From Chlamydomonas sphaeroides (Eukaryota > Chlorophyta > Chlorophyceae > Chlamydomonadales > Chlamydomonadaceae): DNA of 64,000 nt. Made by a program: the position numbers and the translations under genes. Each line of letters opens with the position of its first letter. Position 1 is the stretch's first letter. The DNA is taken from assembly GCA_001662425.1 (NCBI GenBank), contig BDDC01000374.1, positions 1,779-65,778 on the forward strand, read 5' to 3'. The notes beneath the pieces were generated by a model. It was not told the origin of the DNA. It searched no databases and worked only from the letters and a program-made list of their open reading frames with translations. Shown in pieces: positions 22,859 to 34,297 of the stretch.

Positions 22859-25847
22859 CTACAGCCACTCCAGCGCCGCCCCCACCTCCTCCATAAAGTC
22901 GCCCCCCGCGTTGCCAGGCGCCCTCGCGCCGGGGCCGACGCGCAGGAGAGCTGGTGACAGCTGGCAGCCCTCCGGCACCTCGCCCCTGGCCGCCCTAAAG
23001 CCCGTCCCGCTGTTGCCGGCCGCCTTGCACAAAGGGCCCACCAGCATGCGCGACCCGGGGTCCTCGCAGCAGTAGCCGCAGCCGCCGTTGCCGCGCGACT
23101 CCAGGCCGCCGGCCGGCGCCTCGAAAAGGCCGCCATCAGAGCATACCAAGCCGTCGCCGCGGTTGCCGTCCGCCGTCGCCGGCCCGCTGAGCGCAATTGT
23201 GCCGCCCACCGCCGCCCAGCCCTCGGCCCCGTTGTGGGCCGCAACGCAGCCGCCGTCCGCCTCCAGCCGCCCTCCCAGCTGCGCCGCAAATCCTCGCATC
23301 GAGTTGCGCTCCGAGCGACAGCCCGCCGCGACACGCACCAGGCAATTGCGGCCGCTGGTGATAAACCCGGTGACGTTGCCGCTGGCCACACAGCCAGGCC
23401 CCGCCGTCAGCGTCACAGCGGGGCCGTCGTCGGGGTCGTGCTTATTGAGGTCGGCTCGGAAGCCGTAGCGGCATTCTGAGGCTCGGCAGCGGACCAGGTC
23501 CAGTTGGCTGCCTCGGCCAGACAACGCGAAGCCCGTCTTTTTGAAGCATGAGACGCTCGTGTCGGCCATCATAACGGAGGTGCCTGCTCCATCGACCGCA
23601 AAGCCGTAGGCGGCGCGGCCACCGCCGTCCAGCTGGCAGTCATCTATGGTCGCACTGGCGCCGCCGGACACGCTGACGAGCTTGAGCTCCAGGTCATGGT
23701 CATCGTCGTGGGGGGTGCTGGCGGCGGCCAGGACTATGATCGTGCAGCGGCGCAGCGTTATCCGGCTGCCGGCCTCACACACGCCGATAAGCGTGTCGAT
23801 GTCCGGACAGGTGGTCCGCGTCACAGCGCCGCGTAATTCTATTTTGATGTCCTCCAGTCTCGCCCCGGCCCCATCCGCCAGAGCCAGCCCGAAGCCATCC
23901 AGCTTGCCGTTCCGCAGCAGCAGCGGCCGGGTGCCGGGGCCGCCACGGCTGGCGGGGTCGCGTAACACGGGCGGCACGGTGAGTATCTTCACCTTGGCCG
24001 TGCCGCTCGTCACGGTGCCGCCGCGCAGGTCAATGTCCAGCGGGGGCGTGCCGTCAGCTCCCGCCACAGCGGCAGCCGCAGCTTTCAAAAGCGCCCGCAG
24101 CTGCTGCAGCGTCGCTGGCACCGCCGCGTCTGCCGGGTCCGTGTTGCTGTCGCCAGCGGCACCGCCGTTTGTGTGGAGGGGTCGGGCTGCGGTGCCGATG
24201 CTGCTGCGGCGAGGGTAGCGCTGCTGGCTGCGTGCGCCGTGGCCGTCGGAAGGGAGAGTCGGGCCGCCGGCCCCCGCCTGCGCCGCAGCGCTTGGCCCCG
24301 CTGCCGCTGGACTGCTGAGGAGGGCGCCAGGTGGCGCAACAACGGCCGCTGCCGCGGCTCCATGCCCTGCTGCCTCGGCGGCAGCGGCCACGGCGGCAGC
24401 GGCCATCGGCCCACCACTCGCCGGCCTGGCCGCCGCCTCGGCGCGGCCAGCTTCCTCCAGGGGCTGCAGGCCAGAGGCACCACCGCTCCGCAGCCCAGCC
24501 GCCGCACCGGTGCGGTCCGCCTGCTGCAGGCACTCTTTGCCAGTGGTTCCGCCGGTGACCGGCCCTTGGGCTACCGTGCCAGCGTCAGCAACACGTCCGC
24601 CGGCGCGCGGGGCGCTGGGACCAGCACCCGCAGCCGTTACCTCGCCAAGCTCGTCAGCTGGCGGAGCCTTGACCGCCGCGACGAGCAGGGTCTGGGCCGA
24701 CTGCGGGCCCTGCTGAGGGCACGACTGTCCTCCTGCACGCCCCTCCTGGCTTGACCCGGGCTGTGCCGGGATGCTGGGCGCTACGGTGGCGCCGGCCGAG
24801 CGGCCTGGTGTTGGGGACTGCGCTGCCTCACGGCGCTGGTTGGTCCGCTCCAGCGGCGGAGCTGCAATGCCGGGGGCGGCGGCGGCGTCAGGACTCGCAT
24901 CCCCGGGTGTGGCGCGGGCCCGCTTGGCCGCCGGCGCTCCGGCCAGCGCCATGGGGCGCCATGGCCGGGAGCCCGCCGCTGTGAGATGCGCCAAACTGCC
25001 TGCCCTAGCGCCGGTGACACCGCCCTGCGACTGCGGCTCAGGCTTAACTTCCGGGGCCGTTGCTGCAGCAGTAGCAGCGGCCCCGGGCGGCGGCAGAGCG
25101 GCTAGCGCCGAGGGACCGGCGGAGCAGGCGGCGGCGCCGTCGCCGTCGCCGTCGCCGTCGCCTTGCACGGGCTGCAGCGCCGGCACCTGTTTCGCCCGCC
25201 CCAGTTCATCAGCTGCCTCGGCCGCACGGCGCTCGGCGTCGGCTGCGCGGGCCTCCGCCGCCGCCAGCTGCCGCCTCAGCCCATCACGCTCGCCCGTCGC
25301 TGCAGCGGCGCGGGCCTCGGCTGCAGCAGCGCTGCCCTCCGCCTCAGCTGAGCGGCCGCCGGCCTCGCCAGAGCGGGCCTCCGCCTCCGCCAGGCGCTGC
25401 GCCAAGGAGTTCCGCTCCGCCGCAACCTGCTCCCGTGCGGCCTCCGCCTCCGCCAACTGCTGCTGCGCCTGTGCCAGCTCGCCGGCCGTCGCCGCAGCGA
25501 CGGCTTCCGCTTCCGCCAGGCGCTGCCGCTGGTCCTCTCGCTCCGCCTCCAGTTGCGCGCGTGCAGCATCCGCCACCGCCAGCTGCTGTTGCAAGGCGTC
25601 GCTCTCGGACCTGGCAGCGTCAAGCTGTGCCTGCAGCCTGCAGCTGCGCATTGGCCCCGGCGGCTGGCTGCGAGAGGGGCTGTGCTTCCGCAAGCTGCCG
25701 CTGCAGCTCGTCCCGATCTGATTGCAACGCCACGAGGCGCTCCTCGGCGTCCATCAGCCGGAGCTCGGCATCGAGGGCGCGCTGCTCGCAGCCCGCAGCG
25801 CGCAGGTCCGCCTGCAGCCGAGCTCGCTGCTCCTGGGATGCATCCAT
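22859..25847 (-). CDS. Paralogue A: coiled-coil / beta-helix protein, with one frameshift
   Basis: Translation starts at the ATG matching the other copies (MDASQEQRARLQ). The frame stops after 75 codons at a TGA, while the homologous coil continues in another frame from about 25640 (LQAQLDAARSES) to the stop at 22859. Compared with paralogue B (LALQAQLHAASVE), about two bases seem to be missing within 25628-25648 in a CTGCAGGCTGCAGGC context. There is no GT to allow a small intron. After the coil comes an Ala/Pro-rich linker with AAKRAR, then VKAPPADE. The last 420 residues form the beta-helix-like domain, with repeated short Gly/Asn-rich rungs. Either a sequencing error or a young pseudogene; the long clean frame downstream favours an error or a very recent break. 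No signal peptide or membrane segment. Confidence 0.75.
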
Positions 25848-26942
25848 CGTATCGCTAGGCCAGCCGCGGCCAGCCCTGTGCTAGCCTGCGCGACAATTAC
25901 CAGTGAGGGCCAGCACAGCTCGCGACGTCGTAAGTCAGTCCTGCTAGCATAGCGGCAACCTTACGTTGCATGCAGAGCACTTAACAGCATGCGCCCAGCC
26001 GAAAGAACCTCATCACACGTAAAGAGCGTCGAAGTGCTTTATCAAATTTCAATTACGTCTCGAGCAGTGTGCACCAGCCGACGATATGAATGCATAAAGC
26101 AAGACGCAGAACCATGATGGCTAGCCCACACACGCAATGCCGCGGGCCCCTTCCCTCCCCGCCCATCCCGCCCGCCCGGCCGTTCCGCCCGGCCGCTGAG
26201 CGCCAGGACTTCGCCCCGCTGCCCAGACGTACGTGGCCGCAAGGGGTGTTGCTCCTTCGGGCTCGACACGACGTCGCCACACCTCGTGCGGTGCCCACAG
26301 GGGGAGGTGGACCTCCCCCTGACCCCCTCCCGCGACACGTGGGGTGACGCAGGTGTATTATACCGCAGATAATGGGCTCACGGGCTAAGTTAAAGAGCTG
26401 CATATGAGGGCGTGGCGTGCACCACTGCCGCGACGCCAGCGAGGCATCAGTGTGAGGAGGCGGCTGGGTTGGGAGACGGATCCTTACAAAAGATGGCTTC
26501 TTGGCCGCCGCCGGTTGCTTGCTAGTTGCTACCGTGTCCCGTGTTGCCTCCGCCAGCCATGGCGATGAGTCCTAGCAAGGGCCAGCCCCTGGTCCACAGT
26601 TGCTCTACTGTCATGAGTGTAGCCCCGCCCCTGCACCTGTGAGACTCGCAGCTGCAGCGCGTGCAATGCTGCTGTACCCCTCCTGGTACCCCTGACGACA
26701 GCACCGCTTCGGGGAGCGTGCTTGAGCATCTACATCGGGTTGCAATCTTGGACAATAATAAAGCATAGATATGCACAACACTAGACAACACAAACATGCG
26801 CGAACGAAGGACCTTGCATGCCACCAGTGCCACCCCAGCACCACAGATGCAAGCGGGCACCACAACGCGACCAGCTCCTACACGATGGGTCTCAAACCGG
26901 GGGGTCATCCCTGTGTCAGGCAACAAAAGTACAGCGCCCCCT
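25848..26942. other. Intergenic between paralogues A and B
   Basis: 1.1 kb with the promoter of A and the 3' UTR of B. It contains a TGTAA signal for B at 26484-26488 and a GGGAGACGGAT block echoed downstream of paralogue D at about 35129. No gene is supported. Confidence 0.5.
26484..26488 (-). terminator. Putative poly(A) signal TGTAA for paralogue B
   Basis: Minus-strand TGTAA, 455 bases after the stop of paralogue B. It lies next to the conserved GGGAGACGGAT block. Confidence 0.35.
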
Positions 26943-29809
26943 CTACTGCCGCTCCAGCACCGCCCCCTCCTCTAACACGAATTGGCCACCCGCGTTGCCA
27001 GCCGCCTCCGCACCCGGGCCGACGCGCATCTCCGAATGCCCTGCGCGTGCCTGCCACTCGCCCCTGGCCGCCCTGAAGCCCGTCCCCCTGTTGGCGGCCG
27101 CCTTGCACAAAGGGCCCACCAGCATGCGCGACCCGGGGTCCTCGCAGCAGTAGCCGCAGCCGNNNNNNNNNNATGCAGGCCGCCGCCCGGTGCCTCTAGG
27201 CAGCCGCCATCGGAACACGCGAAGCCGTCGCCGCGGTTCCCCTCTGCCGTCGCCGGCCCGCTGAGCGCAATCGTGCCGCCCACCGCCGCCCAGCCCTCGG
27301 CCCCGTTGTGGGCCGCAACGCAGCCGCCGTCCGCCTCCAGCCGCCCTCCCAGCTGCGCCGCAAAGCCTCGCATCGAGTTGCGCTCCGAGCGACAGCCCGC
27401 CGCGACACGCACCAGGCAGTTGCGGCCGCTGGCGATGAAGCCGGTGACGTTGCCGCTGGCCGCACAGCCGGGCCCCGCCGTCAGCGTCACGGCGGGGCCG
27501 TCGTCGGCGTCCGTGTCCAGCAGCTCGGCCCGGAAGCCGTCGTGGCACTGTGAGGCGCGGCAGCGGAGCGCCTCCAGCCGGCTGCCGCGGCCGACCGCCG
27601 CGAAGCCCATGCGCAGGAAGCACGCGACGCTGGTGTCGCGCAACGTCACGCAGCTGCCGTGCCCCACGGACGCGCAGCCGTAGGAAGCGCGCCCGCCGCC
27701 ATTCAGCCGGCAGCTCTCCAGGACGGCGCTGGCGCCGGCTTTGGCGTTGACGGCGTCTAGCTGCAGCTCGCCGACACCACCGTTGAGGGCGGGCAGGACG
27801 CTGGCGGTGCAGCGGCGCAGCGTGAGCCGGCTGCCGGCGCCCCGCACGCTGAAGATGTGTTGGGGGCTGTCCGAGGGCCGCTTGTCGCGCGACAGCAGGC
27901 TGCGCACCTCAACGGCGATGTCCTCCAGGCAGGCTCCGGCGCCCTTGGCCAGGGACAAACCGAAGCCGCGCAGCCTGCCGTTGCGCAGCAGCAGAGGTCG
28001 GGTGCCGGGGCCGCCGGGGCTGGCGGGGTCGCGAAACACGGACGGCACGGTCAGCACCTTTTCCCAGACGGTCCCGCTCGACACGACCTTGCCGCCTAGA
28101 TCGATATCCAGAGGGACAGTGTTGCTAGCGCCGCCTCCGCCACCCATCGCTGCAGACGCGGCAATGGCGACGGCGTGCTCCTTGAGCAGCGCCTGCAGCT
28201 CCTGCAGCGTACTGGGCAGCGGCAGGAAGCCGGCCGCAGCGTTGCCGGCGGCGCTCGCGCGGACACATGGCCCCGCGGCACTCGCCCCTGGGGCAACCGC
28301 AGCCGCGGCAATGGGGGCCGCGACACGAGCGATGGGGTGACCCATGGGTGCCAAGGGCGCGGTCGCGGGCCGGCAGGGCTGCAGTGTGCTCGCGAGGCCC
28401 CGCAGGAAGCTGCTGAGTGTGGCGCTGTCCGGGCCCCGGGGCGGGCCGGGCGCCCCGTGTGCGCCGCAGCCGGCTGCAGCCGGCTCGCCTTGCGGCCCAC
28501 CCGCCACCGCAGCTGCGCGACGGGCTGTCGCGCCCTCAGCAACGGAGCCACCCGACTTGGGTCCGTGCCCCGTATCGCCGCCGTGTGCAGCCGGCTCGTC
28601 GGGCTGGCCACCAGCGTCCGCAGCGACGGCCGGCACTCCGGCCGGCCCGCCAGCTACCCTGCCGCCAGGCGCGGGCTCATCGACAGGTGGCGTGCTGGGC
28701 CCAGCGCCGGCTGCTGCGGCGCCGACCAGCACAGGGCCAGGGCGCGGCTGCGGTCCGCCCTCGTCCGCTGGCGGGGCCTTGACGGCCGCGAGCGGGCGCG
28801 AGGCCGGCTGCGGCAGCGGGCCGGGCTCGCCTGCTGCAGGGCCGAGCCCGGCGCCTTGCGCGGGCTGCTCAAGGGTGTCGGGATTGGTGGCGGCTCCGCC
28901 AGCGTGGCCTTGCTCGTGGGCTTGCGCTGCTGCAGGGGCCTGGGCGGGCGCGGAAGACAGCGGCGCCGCGGCGCCAGGGCACGCGCCGGCTGCCGCGAGG
29001 CGGGCTCGCTTCGCCGCGGGTGCGCCTCCTGGGCCATCGGAGGCCCTGGGCCCGACAGTCGCGCCGTCCTCCAGCTGGTTACCGCTTGACCGCCCAGCCC
29101 CTGAAGCCAGGCTCTGGCTGGGGTTACCGGGAATGCTGCCGGGAGGATTCCCTGGCTGCTGCGCGGCTGCGGGCGCCGGCGGTGCCGCTGATGCGCCAGG
29201 CGCCGGCTGGGGGCGACGCAGCAGGGAGAGCGGCAGCGGCGCCGCGGCCACGGGCCTAGCGGCGGCGGTGGCGTGCGGGGCCTCTGGCTGCCGTTGCTGC
29301 TGCTCGGCGGCTGCCGCAGCAGGGCGCCGCGTCAGCTCTTGCAGCCGCATCGCTGCCGCCGTCACACGCAGCGTCTGCATCGCTGCGGCGTCCGCCGCCA
29401 GCTGCCAGGCAGCTTCACCATGGGCCTGCGAGACCTGCTGCTGCGAGAGTTGGGCTTGTGCCAGCTGCTGCCGCAACTGCGCGAGCTCGCCGGCCGCCTC
29501 GGAGGCTCTGCGTTCCACCGTCGCCAGCTGCTGCCGCGCCCGCCCGAGCTCGCCGGTTGCCTCAGCTAGCTGCATCCTCAGCCCATCACGCTCAACTGAG
29601 GCAGCATGTAGTTGTGCCTGCAGCGCCAGTAGCTGTGAACTGGGCTGGGGGGCTGGGGCCTGAGCTGCCGCAAGCTGTCGCTGCAGTTCGTCCCGCTGGA
29701 CCTGCACCGCGGCAAGTCGCTCCTCGTTATCCAATAAAGCAAGCTCGGCATCGAGGGCACGTTGCTCCGCCCGGAGGCGCGCTCTCCGTTCCGCTTGCGC
29801 GAAGTCCAT
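26943..29809 (-). CDS. Paralogue B: coiled-coil / beta-helix protein, about 955 aa
   Basis: The start at 29809 (MDFAQAERRARL) is chosen because it aligns with the starts of A, C and D; an upstream in-frame ATG would add a sequence the others lack. The order is a coiled coil (about residues 1-190), a Pro/Ala/Gly linker with AAKRAR and VKAPPADEGG, then the beta-helix-like domain introduced by STLQELQALLKE. A 10-N placeholder at 27163-27172 falls between GGGLH and GCGYCCEDPG and breaks the frame. The homologous C-terminus resumes in another frame and ends at 26943 (VLERQ). The break is therefore a gap-size artefact, not a mutation. Function unknown. The beta-helix fold is typical of carbohydrate-active or scaffold proteins, but I see no catalytic signature. 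Confidence 0.82.
27163..27172. other. Small assembly gap (10 N)
   Basis: A placeholder inside the beta-helix of paralogue B. By comparison with A and C, the missing segment lies between the GGGLE/H block and RGNGGCGY. Confidence 1.
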
Positions 29810-31660
29810 GGCTGCAAAAGCCAAGCGCTTGTCAATTCTACTGCAAGAGCCTGCGATACACCAAGTCGGCCAGCTCATTCTGAGCTGCATCATCCCACTT
29901 GCCCAGAACACGACAATGCCTGAGAGCAAACCTGCCACAAAGACTGCAAGCGGCCCACCTCGTTTCCTCAGTCATGGTGAATGATGCTGACTTCACATAG
30001 AGAAAGGAGGACAAAAGTCGAGGCACGGTCAAGTAAATTTACTCTGACGTCTGAGGCTTGCTAAGTAAAATTATCTAGACTAAGTGACTCGACGGAGGTA
30101 TGCAGCGAGGCTGAAAGCGGCACATCAGGCTAAGTGCAGAGCGGCCGACACGAACCCTCCCACTTGCCCTTCCCCGCCCTCCTCCACCCCTTGTGCGCTG
30201 CCTGCAACCTCAGGGTTTCTGAAATCGGGTACTAGTACCCGATCGGGTACTGACAAAATACTGACAAAATAACCCGGCACCTCACGCGTCACACTTCCGG
30301 CTGCCTCCCCTGCTCTCAACCGGCGGATGAGTACGACCTGGGCTTCCTTGCATACAATGGTGTCTCACATTATGAACTGCGAAGCATCAAAGACGTCCAT
30401 ACACCTAACGTCGATGCAACGCCCGAACCGTTACCGGATGCCTGCTAACTGCACTTTCGCAGTCCCTGGTCGATGTGCCTGTAGCTGCAGACTTTTTATC
30501 CCTCCAGCTTCTACACCAATCATCGGCAGCCGGGCCCACAACTGCAAGCACGACCAGCAGGTCAGCCTGACGCTGCCCGTCGCATGCGCACGCATGCTGA
30601 CCACCCGACCACGCAGTACCACGCAGCTGGCCGCCCATGTAGGCCTTTCACGAATGCTCACACTCCTCTCCCACATACGGTATATAAGCTAGCCGACAAG
30701 TTCAGCCCCATTAGATGTGGTGAAAGGGACGTAGCCCCAACCCCGTCTTCGTCTGGGGCCGCCGGCCATTGGGGCGTCATCAGTTTAGGGCGTCGGGACG
30801 CAGGCGCCCACCACCCTACCGACATGCGCCAACGTGCCGGAACTAGTCCGGGCCCCGACCGCTGGTCCCTTCATCCGGACATGGCCGGGGCACGCTTGCG
30901 CGAAAGTAATGGCTGGCAAGCCGCACCCTGGCCTCGCGCTAGCCGAAATTTCTAAGATGCTGTCGCTGCCCTCGCTGGCCGTTGCGCAAGGCTCACCGCA
31001 AGGTTCACAACGGCCTCACAGCGCTCATCGTGGCTTACAGACCTCACCAAGGCTCAGGCGGCTCACAGGCGGCACCCATCCTATCTCACAGCCAACCAAA
31101 ATCGGTGTGCCGCGGCTACAGCAGTCCCTGTGCACTTGAACCAAGTAATGCCGTCGTACGCTGGGCATGTCCCTTGAGCCAAGTAAGCGCGAGCCGCCTG
31201 CCCGCCACCACAAAGCCCCGCGCGGCCACACGACCCAGCCTGGTCACGTGGTCAGTACGTTCCCCGAAACCCGTCCCACGTCTTGTCAAGCTTGTGGCGC
31301 TTTCGCGCAGCTCATGTAGACGGGGCACCGAATGTCTATACAGCCAGCCACGCAAGGAGATGCCACACTTGCTAGGGCCATCGCCTCAGTACATGCGCAA
31401 CACGACGTATCGCTACATCGGGGGCACGGCATATCTACACGCTATGTTACACAAGCCACCAGCCGCAGAGTACACACAGCCCACTGTCACACCAGCGCAG
31501 CCCCGCTGCTTGACGGCAAGAGCATGCTCTCAGCCCCCGGCCCCGGCAGTCCCAGGCTCAAGCTCCAGGCCAGTTCGCCCACGAGCTCTGCCCGCCTCAA
31601 TACGTGAGCCATGCATGCGCCCCCCCAATCAATGTGTGCGCCTCGTCGCTCACGCGCCCG
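29810..31660. other. Intergenic between paralogues B and C, 1.85 kb
   Basis: The longest spacer in the array, AT-richer than the genes. It holds a 20-bp perfect palindrome and a direct repeat (30224-30270), a GTATATAAG stretch near 30680, and a minus-strand TGTAA near 31035. Open frames here are short and unlike the family. No RNA gene is recognised. Confidence 0.5.
30224..30270. repeat. 20-bp perfect palindrome followed by an 11-bp direct repeat
   Basis: ATCGGGTACTAGTACCCGAT (30224-30243) equals its own reverse complement. ATCGGGTAC restarts at once, and ACTGACAAAAT is repeated twice in tandem (30249-30259, 30260-30270). It could be a regulatory site or a scar of a mobile element. Confidence 0.8.
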
Positions 31661-34297
31661 TCATTGCAGCCTCTTCATCGACGCTCCCTTCTGCCTGACG
31701 AAGTCGCCACCTGCGTTCTGCTCTGCCACTGCCCCGGGACCCACACGCAGGCGCGCAGGCGCACCGCCACCCTCTCCAGCCGCCTCCCCCTTGGCCGCCC
31801 TGAAGCCCGGCCCGCTGTTGGCGGCCGCCTTGCACAAAGGGCCCAGCAGCATGCGCGACCCGGGGTCCTCGCAGCAGTAGCCACAGCCGCCGTTGCCGCG
31901 CGACTCCAGGCCGCCGGCCGGCGCCTCGAAAAGGCCGCCATCGGAGCACAGGAAGCCGTCGCTGCCGTTGCCCTCCGCCGTCGCCAGGCCAGTGATCTCC
32001 ATATGGCCACCCACCGCCGCCCAGCCCTCAGCCCCGTTGTGGGCCGCGGTGCAGCCCCCCTCCGCCTCCAGCCGCCCGCCCGTCTGCGCCACAAATCCTC
32101 GCATCGAGTTGCGCTCCGAGCGACAGCCGGCCGTGACGCGCACGAGGCCGTTGCGTTCCACAGCGATGAAGCCCACGGCATTGTCGCGCGCCTCGCAGCC
32201 GGCGCCAGCCAGTAGTCTAGCGCTCGGCCGGTCACCGCCATCGCCGCCGCCCCTCCCGTCTTCGAGCACGCTCGCCATAAAGCCATACTCACACTCACAG
32301 GCGCTGCAGCCGACAGCCGTGAGGTTGCTGCCGTGCCCGACGGCCGCAAAGCCCGCCTTGCGAAAGCGCACCGACGTGGCGCCACGGACCCTGGCGCGGC
32401 TGCCGTCGCCGCAGCAGGTGACGCCACGCGCAGCCCGGCCGCCGCCGTCAAAGCGGCAATCCCTAACGCAGGCGCTGGCGCCGCCTTGTACCAGCAGGGC
32501 GTCGAGGCCCAGTGGGCCGCTCTTATTGGAGCCGGAGGAGGCTGCCGCGATGGTGACGGCGCAGCGGCGCAGCGTGAGCCGGCTGCCCGGCCCTCGCACG
32601 GTGAGCGCGTGGTAGGCGCCCTCCGGCGGCTCCTCGCGCATTAGCGCGGTGCGGATCTCAATGCCAATGTCCTCCAGGCAGGCTCCAGCGCCCCCGGCCA
32701 GGGACACACCGAAGCCGCGCAGCGTGCCGTTGCGCAGCAGCAGCGGCTGGGTGCCGGGGCCGGCGGGGCTGGCCCCGTCGCGGAACACGGACGGCACGGT
32801 CAGCACCTTGACTCGGGCTGCGCCGCCGGACACAGTTCCGCCGTCCAAGTCGATGATGAACCTGCCCGGCTTAGCCTCACCACCGCCGCGGCGGCCAACC
32901 GCGGCGGCCTCCTGCTCAAGCAGCGCCTGCAGCTCCTGCAAGGTACTCGGCGGCGGCCGACGGGCCGCCAGCGGCGCGCTGCCGCTTGCATGCGGGTCGG
33001 CTGCGCCCGAGCCGCCAGCTGGGCTTTTGGCGGCGCGTGGTGACGGCGGCGCGCGGCGGGCGGCCGCTTCGCGTGCGCGTGCAGGAGCCCCACCAGCGGC
33101 CTGGGGCGATGTCGCTGTGTGGGCCTGAGGCGGCCTGGGTGGCGGCGGCGCGGCCGCAGAAGCGGCGCAGCGCAGCACAGTGACCCCCACGGGTGTGAGC
33201 GCGCCCAGCCTCCGCCGCGCAAACATCGCAGCACCCAGCAGGGGTGCGGGCCGTTGAACTGGCCCCGGCCGCAAAGGCAGACCGGGGGCGGCGGCCCCAG
33301 TCGCGTCTGCGCTGTCGACTGCTTGGGGCTGCGCCGCTGCGTCGGCCTCATGGGAACCGGGTTGCGGCGCCGCTGCAGTGCGCCCCGCGCCCACTGTTGT
33401 GGTACGCGCGCGTTTGGCCGCCGGCGCGCCGTCCGGGCCCGTGGAGGCGCCGCTGCCATCGGCGACAGCGGCCTGCTCGGGTCCGTGGCTGCGCCGCCGA
33501 CCAGGCTGTCCGGCCACAGCCTGCTTCGCATCGCCCGAGCTGGGGACTGGGGCAGTTGTGCCCTGCAGCGGCTCGCGCTCCTGACCCAAGCCCTGGGCCT
33601 CAGCGGCGCCGCTCCCGGCCTCTGGCGCCGGCTGCCGCGCCTGCTGCAGCTCGCCGGTCGCCTCCCCAGCCATGGCCTCGGCCTCCGCCAGGCGCTGCGC
33701 CAAGGAGTTCCGCTCCGCCGCAACCTGCTCCCGTGCGGCCTCCGCCTCCGCCAACTGCTGCCGCGCCTGTGCCAGCTCGCCGGCCGTCGCCGCAACCACG
33801 GCCTCCGCCTCCGCCAGGCGCTGCGCCTGGTCCGCCTGCTCTGCCGCCAGCCGCGTCCGTGCGGCCTCCGCCGCCAACAGCTGACCCGCCAGCGCACTGT
33901 GCTCCTGCCGTGCAGCGCTGAGCTGCGAGCGCAGCTCTGCTGCGGCCTCCTCCAGGCGCTGCCGCTGGGCCTCCAGCTCGGCCTCCAGCTCCTCCCGTGC
34001 CGCACGGAAAGTCTTGAGCTGCTGCCGCAAGACCATCAGCTGGGCTTCAAGGGCAGCCCGGTCCACAGCAGCTGCCTCCGACTGGAGCCGAAACGAGTCG
34101 CGCTCTGCAGTAGCGGCGTCGAGCAGCGCCTGCAGGCGGCTCGCGGCTGCAGCGTGCTGCGCAAGCTGCTGCTGCAGCTCGTCCCGCTGCGACTGCATAT
34201 CCGCAAGGCGCTCCTCGGCGTCCAGTGCACGGAGTTCGGCGTCGACAGCTCGCCGCTCCGCCTGCAGACGCGCCCGCCGATCCTGCGTGGCCTCCAT
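31661..34297 (-). CDS. Paralogue C: coiled-coil / beta-helix protein, 878 aa
   Basis: A single uninterrupted frame from MEATQDRRARLQ to KRLQ, so this is the best reference copy. Residues 1-225 are an Ala/Glu/Arg/Gln coiled coil with clear six-heptad cassettes (LAEAEAAREQVAAERNSLA and relatives). Residues about 225-450 are a low-complexity linker with AAKRAR; the KAPPADE module of A, B and D is missing. Residues about 451-878 are the beta-helix-like domain: STLQELQALL, FIIDLDGGTV, VKVLTVPSVFRD, PLLLRNGTLRGFGV, then short rungs and CGYCCEDPGSRML near the end. There is no signal peptide, transmembrane segment or intron. Function unknown. Confidence 0.87.
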   Translation of the reverse strand: MEATQDRRARLQAERRAVDAELRALDAEERLADMQSQRDELQQQLAQHAAAASRLQALLDAATAERDSFRLQSEAAAVDRAALEAQLMVLRQQLKTFRAAREELEAELEAQRQRLEEAAAELRSQLSAARQEHSALAGQLLAAEAARTRLAAEQADQAQRLAEAEAVVAATAGELAQARQQLAEAEAAREQVAAERNSLAQRLAEAEAMAGEATGELQQARQPAPEAGSGAAEAQGLGQEREPLQGTTAPVPSSGDAKQAVAGQPGRRRSHGPEQAAVADGSGASTGPDGAPAAKRARTTTVGAGRTAAAPQPGSHEADAAAQPQAVDSADATGAAAPGLPLRPGPVQRPAPLLGAAMFARRRLGALTPVGVTVLRCAASAAAPPPPRPPQAHTATSPQAAGGAPARAREAAARRAPPSPRAAKSPAGGSGAADPHASGSAPLAARRPPPSTLQELQALLEQEAAAVGRRGGGEAKPGRFIIDLDGGTVSGGAARVKVLTVPSVFRDGASPAGPGTQPLLLRNGTLRGFGVSLAGGAGACLEDIGIEIRTALMREEPPEGAYHALTVRGPGSRLTLRRCAVTIAAASSGSNKSGPLGLDALLVQGGASACVRDCRFDGGGRAARGVTCCGDGSRARVRGATSVRFRKAGFAAVGHGSNLTAVGCSACECEYGFMASVLEDGRGGGDGGDRPSARLLAGAGCEARDNAVGFIAVERNGLVRVTAGCRSERNSMRGFVAQTGGRLEAEGGCTAAHNGAEGWAAVGGHMEITGLATAEGNGSDGFLCSDGGLFEAPAGGLESRGNGGCGYCCEDPGSRMLLGPLCKAAANSGPGFRAAKGEAAGEGGGAPARLRVGPGAVAEQNAGGDFVRQKGASMKRLQ

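Noticed and set aside
26972..29938. 988-codon reading of paralogue B as given, including its odd C-terminus
   Set aside because: The frame changes at the 10-N placeholder. Homology to A, C and D shows the true C-terminus is in another frame ending at 26943.
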